Origin: Cupriavidus yeoncheonensis
Lineage (GTDB): Bacteria > Pseudomonadota > Gammaproteobacteria > Burkholderiales > Burkholderiaceae
Assembly (NCBI RefSeq): GCF_905397275.1
Contig: NZ_CAJPUY010000015.1
Span: 107,799 to 171,798, forward strand
DNA: 64,000 nt
Direction: 5' to 3'
Shown here piece after piece: positions 55,288 through 63,721 of the stretch (its first letter is position 1; each line of letters starts with the position of its first letter). Position numbers and translations under genes: made by a program. Under the pieces are notes generated by a model. It searched no databases. It worked only from the letters and a program-made list of their open reading frames with translations, and was not told the DNA's origin.

Positions 55288-56631
55288 ATGACGCGCAAGT
55301 ATTTCGGGACAGATGGCGTACGCGGCAAGGTTGGTGAACTGCCGATCACGCCGGATTTCGTCATGCGGCTGGGACATGCCGCTGGCAAGGTGCTCGCCCA
55401 TGGCGCCCGCACGGGGCAGGGTCGGCCGACCGTGCTGATTGGCAAGGACACGCGGATCTCGGGTTATATGCTGGAGGCGGCGCTTGAGGCCGGTTTTACC
55501 TCGGCTGGCGTGCACGTGTTGCTGACGGGGCCGCTGCCGACCCCCGGCATCGCTTACCTGACGCGCGCGCTGCGGCTGTCGGCGGGCGTGGTGATCTCGG
55601 CCAGCCACAATCCGTACTATGACAATGGCATCAAGTTCTTCTCGGCCGACGGCGACAAGCTTCCCGACGAGGTCGAGTCGCAGATCGAGGCCGCCATTGA
55701 AGAGCCGATGGTCTGCGCGCCGTCCGATGACCTGGGCCGGGCCCGGCGCATCAACGACGCCCCCGGACGCTACATCGAATTCTGCAAGAGCACGTTCCCG
55801 ACCAGCCAGGACCTGCATGGTCTCAAGCTGGTCGTGGACTGCGCGCACGGTGCTGCCTACCACATCGCTCCGCATGTCTTCCATGAGCTCGGCGCCGATG
55901 TCGTAGCGATCGGCAACCAGCCGGACGGCCGCAACATCAATGACGGATACGGTGCCACTGCACCCGGAAAGCTGGTGGAGGCAGTGCGCGAGCACGGTGC
56001 CGACCTGGGGCTGGCATTCGACGGGGACGCGGACCGGCTGCAGGTTGTGGACAGTGAAGGCCGTCTCTACAACGGCGACGAACTGCTGTACCTGATCGTG
56101 CGCGACCGCATGGCCGGAGGGCAGGCAGTCGAAGGCGCCGTCGGTACGCTCATGACCAATATGGCCGTGGAGCTTGCGCTCAAGCGTATCGGCGTGGAGT
56201 TCGTGCGAGCGAAGGTCGGTGACCGCTATGTGCTCGAAGAGTTGAACAAGCGTCACTGGACACTTGGCGGCGAGGGTTCCGGGCACCTGCTTTGCCTGGA
56301 CCGCCACAGTACCGGCGATGGCATCGTCTCCGCGCTCCAGGTGCTGGCGGCGCTGCGCCGCAGCGGCAAGACGCTCGCTGGCCTGCTCGAGGGCGTCAGC
56401 CTGTTCCCGCAAAAGCTCATCAACGTCCGCGTCGAGAAGGGATTCGACTGGCAGTCCCATGCCGGCCTGAAGGCGGCGCGAGCGTTGGTGGAACCCGAAC
56501 TGGCAGGGCGCGGTCGCGTGCTGATCCGTGCATCCGGCACCGAGCCCGTGGTTCGCGTGATGGTCGAGGCCGAGCAGGCGGAGACCGCCGAGCGCGCCGC
56601 GCAGACGCTGGCAGAGGCCTTGCGTGCCTGA
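55288..56631 (+). CDS. glmM: Phosphoglucosamine mutase
   Basis: 447 residues, normal length. RKYFGTDGVRGKVG opens it and the phosphoserine lies in VVISASHNPYYDNGIKFF; the Mg2+ loop is AFDGDADR and RASGTEPVVRVMVE closes the sugar-phosphate site. It interconverts glucosamine-6-P and glucosamine-1-P for UDP-GlcNAc and peptidoglycan. The ATG at 55288 follows a GAAAGGACGAAAGG region. A strong terminator follows. Confidence 0.96.
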   Translation: MTRKYFGTDGVRGKVGELPITPDFVMRLGHAAGKVLAHGARTGQGRPTVLIGKDTRISGYMLEAALEAGFTSAGVHVLLTGPLPTPGIAYLTRALRLSAGVVISASHNPYYDNGIKFFSADGDKLPDEVESQIEAAIEEPMVCAPSDDLGRARRINDAPGRYIEFCKSTFPTSQDLHGLKLVVDCAHGAAYHIAPHVFHELGADVVAIGNQPDGRNINDGYGATAPGKLVEAVREHGADLGLAFDGDADRLQVVDSEGRLYNGDELLYLIVRDRMAGGQAVEGAVGTLMTNMAVELALKRIGVEFVRAKVGDRYVLEELNKRHWTLGGEGSGHLLCLDRHSTGDGIVSALQVLAALRRSGKTLAGLLEGVSLFPQKLINVRVEKGFDWQSHAGLKAARALVEPELAGRGRVLIRASGTEPVVRVMVEAEQAETAERAAQTLAEALRA

Positions 56632-56661
56632 GCCGCGCTAGACGAATTCAGCGATATCACT

Positions 56662-56690
56662 GCGCCGGGCATGCCCCGGCGCTTTTTTTT
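56662..56690 (+). terminator. Rho-independent terminator after glmM
   Basis: GCGCCGGG (56662-56669) pairs with CCCGGCGC (56675-56682) around CATGC, followed by eight T. It isolates the folP-glmM transcript from the Pho operon. Confidence 0.92.
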
Positions 56691-56791
56691 GCCTGATAAC
56701 GCAATTAACCGACGGCATTTCCCCACCTCGGTTGGGGCTGGTCAGGCGAGCGCGACCCGCGCCAGCATTGGCTTGCACGAAGATTTGAAGA

Positions 56792-56847
56792 TGTCATGGA
56801 ATTGTCATATGCGGAGCATAGAGTTCGTCTTGTCAAAAATTTGTCAT
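56792..56847 (+). promoter_or_regulatory. Two Pho boxes upstream of pstS
   Basis: Two TGTCAT pairs with 11-bp spacing: TGTCAT at 56792 and 56803, and TGTCAA at 56831 with TGTCAT at 56842. Each pair is the direct-repeat form bound by phosphorylated PhoB, replacing the -35 element. They end about 28 bp before the pstS ATG at 56875. A PhoB gene lies at the end of this operon. Confidence 0.85.
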
Positions 56848-56874
56848 TCCCAACCAATGTTCTCTGGAGGACAT

Positions 56875-57906
56875 ATGAAGCTGGTCAAGACTGCCGTGGC
56901 AGGCATCGTTTCGATGGTCGTAGCGGGTACTGCGTTCGCGGCGGAAATTACCGGTGCAGGCGCTTCCTTCCCGGCGCCCGTGTATTCCAAGTGGGCCGAC
57001 GCATACCAGAAAGCAACGGGTAACAAGGTCAACTATCAATCGATCGGTTCGTCGGGCGGCATCAAGCAGATTGGTGCCAAGACGGTCGATTTCGGCGCCT
57101 CCGACGCTCCGCTGAAGGACGAGGACCTGACCAAGCAGGGTCTGGTCCAGTTCCCGACGGTGATCGGCGGCGTGGTGCCGGTGATCAACCTGCAAGGCGT
57201 GAAGCCGGGCGAGCTGACCATCACCGGCGAGGTGCTGGCCAATATCTACCTGGGCAAGATCAAGAAGTGGGACGATCCGGCCATCAAGGCGCTGAACCCG
57301 CACGCCAAGCTGCCGAGCCAGGACATCCTGCCGGTGCGCCGCGCTGACGGCTCGGGCACCACCTTCATCTTCACCAACTACCTGTCGAAGGTCAGCCCCG
57401 ACTGGCAGAAGTCGGTGGGCGAGGGCACCACGGTCAACTGGCCGGGCGGCGGCACCGGCGGCAAGGGCAACGAAGGCGTGGCCGCGTTCGTGCAGCGTCT
57501 GAACGGCGCGATCGGCTATGTCGAGTACGCCTACGCCAAGCAGAACAAGATGACCCACCTGAACATGAAGAATTCGTCGGGTGCCGTGGTCCAGCCGGGT
57601 GACGATGCCTTCAAGGCCGCCGCTGCCGGCGCGGACTGGAGCAAGAGCTACTACCAGATCCTGACCAACCAGCCGGGCAAGACCGCATGGCCGATCGCGG
57701 GTGCCACCTTCATCCTGGTCCACAAGAACCAGGAAAAGTCGGCGCAGGGCGCTGAAGTGCTGAAGTTCTTCGACTGGGCCTACAAGAGCGGCGGCAATAT
57801 GGCCGCCGACCTGGACTACGTGCCGCTGCCGGAAGCGGTCGTGAACCAGATCCGCACCACCTGGAAGACCAGCGTCAAGGACGCTTCGGGCAAGGCCCTG
57901 TACTAA
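56875..57906 (+). CDS. pstS: Phosphate-binding periplasmic protein PstS
   Basis: 343 residues. A signal peptide (about 1-22, ending AFA) precedes AEITGAGASFPAPVYSKWAD, and the phosphate-binding SIGSSGGIKQI and RRADGSGTTFIF loops are visible. It binds phosphate in the periplasm and hands it to PstCA. The ATG at 56875 follows a CTGGAGG ribosome-binding site; the frame is open upstream but the Pho boxes lie there. It is first in the pstSCAB-phoU-phoBR operon. Confidence 0.96.
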   Translation: MKLVKTAVAGIVSMVVAGTAFAAEITGAGASFPAPVYSKWADAYQKATGNKVNYQSIGSSGGIKQIGAKTVDFGASDAPLKDEDLTKQGLVQFPTVIGGVVPVINLQGVKPGELTITGEVLANIYLGKIKKWDDPAIKALNPHAKLPSQDILPVRRADGSGTTFIFTNYLSKVSPDWQKSVGEGTTVNWPGGGTGGKGNEGVAAFVQRLNGAIGYVEYAYAKQNKMTHLNMKNSSGAVVQPGDDAFKAAAAGADWSKSYYQILTNQPGKTAWPIAGATFILVHKNQEKSAQGAEVLKFFDWAYKSGGNMAADLDYVPLPEAVVNQIRTTWKTSVKDASGKALY

Positions 57907-57927
57907 GCCACTGTCTGCCTGCATGGC

Positions 57928-57957
57928 AGCCGGCCGCGGCGTGTGCCGCGGCCGGCT
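57928..57957 (+). other. Perfect 13-bp hairpin between pstS and pstC
   Basis: AGCCGGCCGCGGC (57928-57940) and GCCGCGGCCGGCT (57945-57957) form a perfect stem with a 4-nt loop. There is no T-run. It sits just after pstS, where it may stabilise the pstS mRNA and dampen expression of downstream genes, as suits a binding protein needed in excess. Confidence 0.65.
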
Positions 57958-58017
57958 GAGTGGCCCGGCGGCTTGCCGCCGGCGCCTGCCAAAATCATCG
58001 ACCGTATTCTCTGCACC

Positions 58018-58983
58018 ATGGCGACTTCGTCCGATCTCCCAGCCGTACGGCCGCCCAGCCGCATTGGCGACATCCTGTTCGGCGGCCTGACACGCGGGGC
58101 CGCCATCGTGACGCTGCTCCTGCTGGGCGGCATCATCGTGTCGCTGGCGATCAGCGCCTGGCCTTCGATCCAGACATTCGGCGCCCGCTTCTTCTGGACG
58201 GCGGAATGGGATCCTCCCGCAGACGTCTATGGCGCGCTCGTGCCCATCTACGGCACGCTCGTGACTTCGCTGATCGCACTCATCATTGCCGTGCCGGTCA
58301 GCTTTGGCATCGCGCTGTTCCTGACCGAGCTTTCGCCGGCCTGGCTGCGCCGCCCGCTCGGCACCGCAATCGAATTGCTGGCCGCCGTGCCGTCGATCGT
58401 CTACGGCATGTGGGGCCTGCTGGTGTTCGCTCCGCTCTTTGGCGAGTACTTCCAGAAGCCGCTCGCGGCCACTGTCGGCCAGCTGCCGGTGATCGGCAAG
58501 CTGTTCCAGGGCGCCCCGCTGGGCATCGGCCTGCTGTGCGCCGGTGTCATCCTCGCGATCATGATCATTCCGTACATCGCTTCGGTGATGCGCGACGTAT
58601 TTGAAGTCACCCCGGTGCTGCTCAAGGAATCCGCCTACGGCGTGGGCTGCACCACCTGGGAAGTGATGTGGAACGTGGTCCTGCCCTATACCCGCGCCGG
58701 CGTGATCGGCGGCGTCATGCTCGGCCTTGGCCGCGCACTGGGCGAAACCATGGCCGTCACCTTCGTGATCGGCAATACCAACCTGCTCGACAACGCATCG
58801 CTGTTCTCGCCGGGCAACAGCATCACGTCCGCACTGGCCAACGAGTTCGCCGAAGCGGGTGCCGGCCTGCACACGGCCGCGCTGATGGAACTGGGCCTGA
58901 TCCTGTTCTTCATTACGTTCGTGGTGCTGGCGCTGTCCAAGCTGCTGCTGCTGCGACTGGCAAAGAATGAGGGGGCAAAATGA
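58018..58983 (+). CDS. pstC: Phosphate ABC transporter permease PstC
   Basis: 321 residues with about six membrane helices. The permease motif near ESAYGVGCTTWEVMWNVVLP couples to PstB, and VVGxxMLGLGRALGETMAV-type sequence (GGVMLGLGRALGETMAVTF) follows. Forms the channel with PstA. It overlaps pstA by 4 bp (ATGA). Confidence 0.95.
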   Translation: MATSSDLPAVRPPSRIGDILFGGLTRGAAIVTLLLLGGIIVSLAISAWPSIQTFGARFFWTAEWDPPADVYGALVPIYGTLVTSLIALIIAVPVSFGIALFLTELSPAWLRRPLGTAIELLAAVPSIVYGMWGLLVFAPLFGEYFQKPLAATVGQLPVIGKLFQGAPLGIGLLCAGVILAIMIIPYIASVMRDVFEVTPVLLKESAYGVGCTTWEVMWNVVLPYTRAGVIGGVMLGLGRALGETMAVTFVIGNTNLLDNASLFSPGNSITSALANEFAEAGAGLHTAALMELGLILFFITFVVLALSKLLLLRLAKNEGAK

Positions 58984-59882
58984 ACCAGGCCAGCCACGCT
59001 GTGTCTTCCGCATCGATCCCGGCCGTACGGCCCGACGCCGATGCCGTGCGCACGCGCCTGCAAGCGCGCCGTCGCCGCACCAACCTGTTCGCATTGACGG
59101 CCTCGCTGGGCGCAATGGGCTTCGGCCTGTTCTGGCTGGCTTGGATCCTGTTCACCACCGTCACGCTGGGCGTGGGCGGCCTGTCGCTGGACCTGTTCAC
59201 GCAGATGACGCCAGCGCCGAATACCGCGGGCGGTGGCCTGGCCAACGCGATCTATGGCAGCTTCGTGATGGTCGGGTTCGCCACGCTGCTCGGCACGCCG
59301 CTGGGGATTCTGGCAGGCATCTATCTGGCCGAGTACGGCAAGTCGTCGCCGCTGGCCAGTCTGATCCGCTTCATCAACGACATCCTGCTGTCGGCGCCGT
59401 CGATCGTGATTGGCCTGTTCGTCTACGCGCTGGTGGTGACCCGCATGGGCCATTTCTCCGGTTGGGCAGGCGTGTGCGCGCTGGCGCTGCTGCAGATTCC
59501 GATCGTGGTGCGCACGACCGAGAACATGCTGAACCTGGTGCCGAATGCACTGCGTGAAGCCGCCTTCGCGCTCGGTACGCCGAAGTGGAAGATGGTGCTG
59601 TCGATCACGGTCAAGTCCTCCTATGCCGGCATCGTTACCGGCGTGCTGCTGGCCGTGGCGCGTATCGCCGGCGAAACCGCGCCGCTGCTGTTCACCGCGC
59701 TCTCCAACCAGTTCTGGACCAGCGACCTGAACAAGCCGATGGCGAACCTGCCCGTCACCATCTTCCGCTTTGCCATGAGCCCGTTCACGGAATGGCAGCA
59801 GCTGGCCTGGGCAGGCGTGTTCCTGATCACGATCGGCGTGCTCGCGCTCAATATCCTGGCGCGCATCCTGTTCAAGAAATAA
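58980..59882 (+). CDS. pstA: Phosphate ABC transporter permease PstA
   Basis: 300 residues with about six membrane helices and the coupling region REAAFALGTPKWKMVLSITV, followed by the ARIAGETAPLLFTAL family stretch. It is the second channel subunit. It overlaps pstC by 4 bp and pstB starts 57 bp later. Confidence 0.95.
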   Translation: MNQASHAVSSASIPAVRPDADAVRTRLQARRRRTNLFALTASLGAMGFGLFWLAWILFTTVTLGVGGLSLDLFTQMTPAPNTAGGGLANAIYGSFVMVGFATLLGTPLGILAGIYLAEYGKSSPLASLIRFINDILLSAPSIVIGLFVYALVVTRMGHFSGWAGVCALALLQIPIVVRTTENMLNLVPNALREAAFALGTPKWKMVLSITVKSSYAGIVTGVLLAVARIAGETAPLLFTALSNQFWTSDLNKPMANLPVTIFRFAMSPFTEWQQLAWAGVFLITIGVLALNILARILFKK

Positions 59883-59939
59883 TGACCGGCGTGCGATGCA
59901 AGCATCGGACCGGAACCTGAATACCAAGCGAGAACCAGC

Positions 59940-60728
59940 ATGACTTCGACTGTCATCGATATTCCCGACTCCGTGCGCGCCAAGATCGACGTGCGCAACC
60001 TGAACTTCTTCTACGGCCAGTTCCATGCCCTGAAGGACATCAACATGTCGATCCCGGACCGCAAGGTGACGGCCTTCATCGGCCCGTCGGGCTGCGGCAA
60101 GTCCACGCTGCTGCGCACCTTCAACAAGATGTACGGCCTCTACCCCGAGCAGCGTGCCGAGGGCGAGATCAACATGGACGGCGAGAACCTGCTGACCAGC
60201 CGCCAGGACATCGCGCTGCTGCGCGCCAAGGTGGGCATGGTGTTCCAGAAGCCGACGCCGTTCCCGATGTCGATCTACGACAACATCGCCTTTGGCGTGC
60301 GCCTGTTCGAGAAGCTGTCGCGCTCGGAAATGGACGACCGCGTGGAGTGGGCACTGTCCAAGGCCGCGCTGTGGAACGAGGCCAAGGACAAGCTGCACCA
60401 GTCGGGCTATGGCCTGTCGGGCGGCCAGCAGCAGCGCCTGTGCATTGCACGCGGCATTGCCATCCGTCCCGAAGTCCTGCTGCTTGACGAGCCGTGCTCG
60501 GCGCTGGACCCGATCTCCACGGGCCGCATCGAGGAACTGATCGCCGAGCTGAAAGACGAATATACGGTGGTGATCGTGACCCACAATATGCAGCAGGCTG
60601 CGCGTTGCTCGGACTACACCGCCTACATGTACCTGGGCGAGCTGATCGAATTCGGCGAGACCGAGAAGATCTTCATCAAGCCGCACCGCAAGGAAACGGA
60701 AGACTACATTACCGGCCGGTTCGGCTGA
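59940..60728 (+). CDS. pstB: Phosphate ABC transporter ATPase PstB
   Basis: 262 residues. Walker A GPSGCGKSTLLR, signature LSGGQQQRLCIARGIA, Walker B LLLDEPCSALD and switch histidine in VIVTHNMQQAAR are all intact. It is longer at the N-terminus, with IDVRNLNFFYGQFHAL. Energises phosphate import and joins PstSCA and PhoU in signalling to PhoR. Confidence 0.96.
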   Translation: MTSTVIDIPDSVRAKIDVRNLNFFYGQFHALKDINMSIPDRKVTAFIGPSGCGKSTLLRTFNKMYGLYPEQRAEGEINMDGENLLTSRQDIALLRAKVGMVFQKPTPFPMSIYDNIAFGVRLFEKLSRSEMDDRVEWALSKAALWNEAKDKLHQSGYGLSGGQQQRLCIARGIAIRPEVLLLDEPCSALDPISTGRIEELIAELKDEYTVVIVTHNMQQAARCSDYTAYMYLGELIEFGETEKIFIKPHRKETEDYITGRFG

Positions 60729-60785
60729 TGCCGGCCGCTGCGCCACGCCACCTCCCCGGAAACCCATAGCGGTCTGGAGATACCC

Positions 60786-61490
60786 ATGACTGACAAGCAC
60801 CTGTCAACGCAATTCGACGCCGACCTCAATGCCATCAACACCAAGCTGCTGCAGATGGGTGGTCTGGTCGAGTCGCAGATCCAGTTCGCCATGCGGGCAC
60901 TGGCCGACTTCGATGCCTCGCTGGCCGACCAGGTCATCGAGCGCGAACAGCAGCTCAATGCGCTGGAAGTCGAGATCGACGCCGACTGCGGCAACATCAT
61001 TGCGCGCCGCCAGCCTACCGCGCGCGACCTGCGCCTGGTGATGGCGATCTCCAAGACCATCACGAACCTGGAGCGCGCGGGGGACGAGGCCGAGAAGATC
61101 GCCAAGCGCACCAAGCACATCTTGGAAGACGCGGCGGCGCATAATATCAACTACGCCGAAGTGAAGCTGTCGGGCGAGATGGCCATCTCGCTGCTGCGCC
61201 AGGCGCTGGACGCCTTTGCCCGCCTGGATACGGTGGCGGCCGCGAGTATCGTCAAGGACGACAAGGCCATCGACGAGGAATTCCGCGGTTTTGTGCGCAA
61301 GCTGATTACCTACATGATGGAAGACCCGCGTACGATCTCGGTCGCGCTCGACTTCCTGTTCGTGGCCAAGGCGGTGGAGCGCATCGGCGACCATGCCAAG
61401 AACATTGCCGAGTTCATCATCTATATCGTCAAGGGGACCGATGTCCGCCACGCTTCGCGCGAGGACATGGAGCGCGAAGCCCTGAGCTGA
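60786..61490 (+). CDS. phoU: Phosphate transport regulator PhoU
   Basis: 234 residues with two PhoU repeats (about 15-105 and 120-210); helical, with repeated acidic E/D clusters such as ERAGDEAEKIAKRTKHI and ERIGDHAKNIAEFIIYI that can bind metals. It prevents PhoR from signalling when phosphate is plentiful. It lies 57 bp after pstB and 25 bp before phoB. Confidence 0.94.
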   Translation: MTDKHLSTQFDADLNAINTKLLQMGGLVESQIQFAMRALADFDASLADQVIEREQQLNALEVEIDADCGNIIARRQPTARDLRLVMAISKTITNLERAGDEAEKIAKRTKHILEDAAAHNINYAEVKLSGEMAISLLRQALDAFARLDTVAAASIVKDDKAIDEEFRGFVRKLITYMMEDPRTISVALDFLFVAKAVERIGDHAKNIAEFIIYIVKGTDVRHASREDMEREALS

Positions 61491-61515
61491 GCGCCACCTC
61501 CGGAGAAACACACAC

Positions 61516-62223
61516 ATGCCAAGCAGTATTCTCGTTGTCGAAGACGAACCGGCCATCGCTGAACTGATCGCCGTCAACCTGCAGCACGCGGGGCACTATC
61601 CGATCCGGGCCTATAACGCCGAGCAGGCGCTGTCGCTGATGAGCGACGTGCTGCCTGACCTGGTGTTGCTGGACTGGATGCTCCCGGGCAAGTCAGGCGC
61701 AACCTTCGCCAAAGAACTGCGTGCCAACGACCGCACCAAGCAGATTCCCATCATCATGCTCACGGCCCGCAGCGAGGAGCAGGACAAGGTGATGGGCCTC
61801 GAAGCCGGTGCGGACGACTACGTCACCAAGCCGTTCTCGCCCAAGGAACTCCTGGCCCGCATCAAGGCCGTGCTGCGCCGCCGTGCGCCGCAGCTCACCG
61901 ATGACGTGGTGGCCATCAACGGCCTGCGCCTGGACCCGGCCACGCACCGCGTGACGGGCGAAGACAACGCCGGCCCGATCAAGCTCGACCTCGGCCCCAC
62001 CGAGTTCCGCTTGCTGCACTTCTTGATGACCCATCCCGAACGCGTGCACAGCCGCTCGCAACTGCTGGACCAGGTCTGGGGCGACCATGTCTTCGTCGAA
62101 GAGCGTACAGTCGACGTGCATATCAAGCGTCTGCGCGCGGCCCTGACGCCTGGCGGCTATAGCAATATGATCGAGACGGTGCGGGGCAGCGGCTATCGGC
62201 TGGCCCGTACCCCGGGCAACTGA
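61516..62223 (+). CDS. phoB: Phosphate regulon response regulator PhoB
   Basis: 235 residues. The receiver domain (about 3-120) has the acidic pocket E9 and D10, phosphoacceptor D53 in LLDWMLPGKSG and K in VTKPFSPKELL. The winged-helix output domain (about 130-230) contains RVHSRSQLLDQVWGDHVFVEERTVDVHIKRLR. It binds the Pho boxes at 56792-56847, among others. phoR follows after 120 bp. Confidence 0.96.
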   Translation: MPSSILVVEDEPAIAELIAVNLQHAGHYPIRAYNAEQALSLMSDVLPDLVLLDWMLPGKSGATFAKELRANDRTKQIPIIMLTARSEEQDKVMGLEAGADDYVTKPFSPKELLARIKAVLRRRAPQLTDDVVAINGLRLDPATHRVTGEDNAGPIKLDLGPTEFRLLHFLMTHPERVHSRSQLLDQVWGDHVFVEERTVDVHIKRLRAALTPGGYSNMIETVRGSGYRLARTPGN

Positions 62224-62343
62224 ATGCGGATCTGACCAGCGCTGCGCGGCCAGTCGTCACGAATTCGTGGCAAACTCTGCCGCAAGTCGGCGGCTCTGCT
62301 GCCATCTGCCCGCACTCCGGGCTCCTGAGTTTCTCTTGCGCGC

Positions 62344-63678
62344 ATGAATGTCATCTGGGCCCGCTCCGCGGCCATCCTGATCAGCCTGGTGGTGGTTGCC
62401 GTCGGGGCCTACTTCGTGGCGGGCGCGGTACTCGCGCTGGCCGTGATGAGTGTTTCACTGGTGTGCCTGGTGGCATTCCATCTCTACCAGATCAACCGGC
62501 TGTGGAAGGTCCTGGATGCGCCGGCATATGGCGAGATTCCCAGTGCGCTCGGTCTCTGGGGCGAGGTCTACTATCGCCTGCACAGGCTGGTCAAGCGCTG
62601 GCGCCTGCAGGTCCTGCAGGTCGAGCGGCAGCACACGCGCTTCATCCAGGCCATCCAGGCCTCGCCGAACGGCGTGCTGATGCTCGATGATGCCGACCAG
62701 ATCGAGTGGTGCAATGACGTGGCCGAACAGCATTTCGGCCTGAACGCGCGCCGCGATGTGCGCCAGCGCATCACCCACCTGATCCGCCGTCCCGATTTCG
62801 TCCACTACCTGACACGCCAGCGCTTCGACGAGCCTCTGTTGATGTGCGACATGGGCGAGCACAAGCACGGCGTGATCTCGGTGCAGGTGCTGCCCTATGG
62901 CGACAACCGCAAGCTGGTCATCACGCAGGACATCACCAAGCTGGAGAATACCGAGGCCATGCGGCGCGACTTCGTCGCCAACGTATCGCACGAACTGAAG
63001 ACGCCGCTGACTGTCCTGACCGGCTTTCTTGAGACCGTGCGTGACCTGCCGGTGTCCGAGGAAGACCGGCGGCGCTATGTCGACATGATGCTGGTGCAGT
63101 CCATGCGGATGCAAAGCATCGTGGAGGACCTGCTGGCCCTGGCCAAGCTCGAAAGCGATGCACAGGCGCCCGGGCAGGAACTCGTGCCGGTCCGGGAGCT
63201 GGTGAACCATCTGGTGCACGACGCGGAAGCGCTATCGCAGGAGCGCCACCAGATCGTGGCCGAGATCGACCCCACCGTGGGGCTGCGCGGCACCGAGATG
63301 GAGTTGATGTCGGCGCTGGGCAACCTGGTCTCGAATGCCGTGCGCTATACGCCGGCTGGCGGGCGTATCACGATCCGGCTGGGCTGGGATGACGGGCATG
63401 CCGTGTTCTCGGTGGCCGATACCGGACTTGGCATTGCGCCCGAACATATTCCCCGCCTGACCGAGCGCTTCTACCGGGTCGACCGCAGCCGCTCGCGCGA
63501 TACCGGAGGCACGGGCCTGGGCCTGGCTATCGTAAAGCACGTGGTCTCACGCCACCATGCCGAACTGCGCGTGAGCAGCGAAGTGGGGCGGGGCAGTGTG
63601 TTCCGCGTCATCTTCCCGTTGGAACGCAGCGTGCGCGAGCAAGCCGGCGCGGCGGATCCCTCGCGTCGCGCAGCCTGA
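62344..63678 (+). CDS. phoR: Phosphate regulon sensor histidine kinase PhoR
   Basis: 444 residues. Two N-terminal membrane helices (about 9-50) are followed by a PAS-like domain (about 95-205), HisKA with H216 in VSHELKTPLTVLTGF, and HATPase with N, G1 (VADTGLGIAPEHI) and G2 (GTGLGLAIVKHV) boxes. It phosphorylates PhoB under phosphate starvation. The ATG at 62344 has no strong ribosome-binding site. An IS4-family element begins within about 70 bp of its stop. Confidence 0.94.
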   Translation: MNVIWARSAAILISLVVVAVGAYFVAGAVLALAVMSVSLVCLVAFHLYQINRLWKVLDAPAYGEIPSALGLWGEVYYRLHRLVKRWRLQVLQVERQHTRFIQAIQASPNGVLMLDDADQIEWCNDVAEQHFGLNARRDVRQRITHLIRRPDFVHYLTRQRFDEPLLMCDMGEHKHGVISVQVLPYGDNRKLVITQDITKLENTEAMRRDFVANVSHELKTPLTVLTGFLETVRDLPVSEEDRRRYVDMMLVQSMRMQSIVEDLLALAKLESDAQAPGQELVPVRELVNHLVHDAEALSQERHQIVAEIDPTVGLRGTEMELMSALGNLVSNAVRYTPAGGRITIRLGWDDGHAVFSVADTGLGIAPEHIPRLTERFYRVDRSRSRDTGGTGLGLAIVKHVVSRHHAELRVSSEVGRGSVFRVIFPLERSVREQAGAADPSRRAA

Positions 63679-63721
63679 AGGAGGCCGCCGGCATATCGCT
63701 GCACAAGTCCAACGAAAGAAA

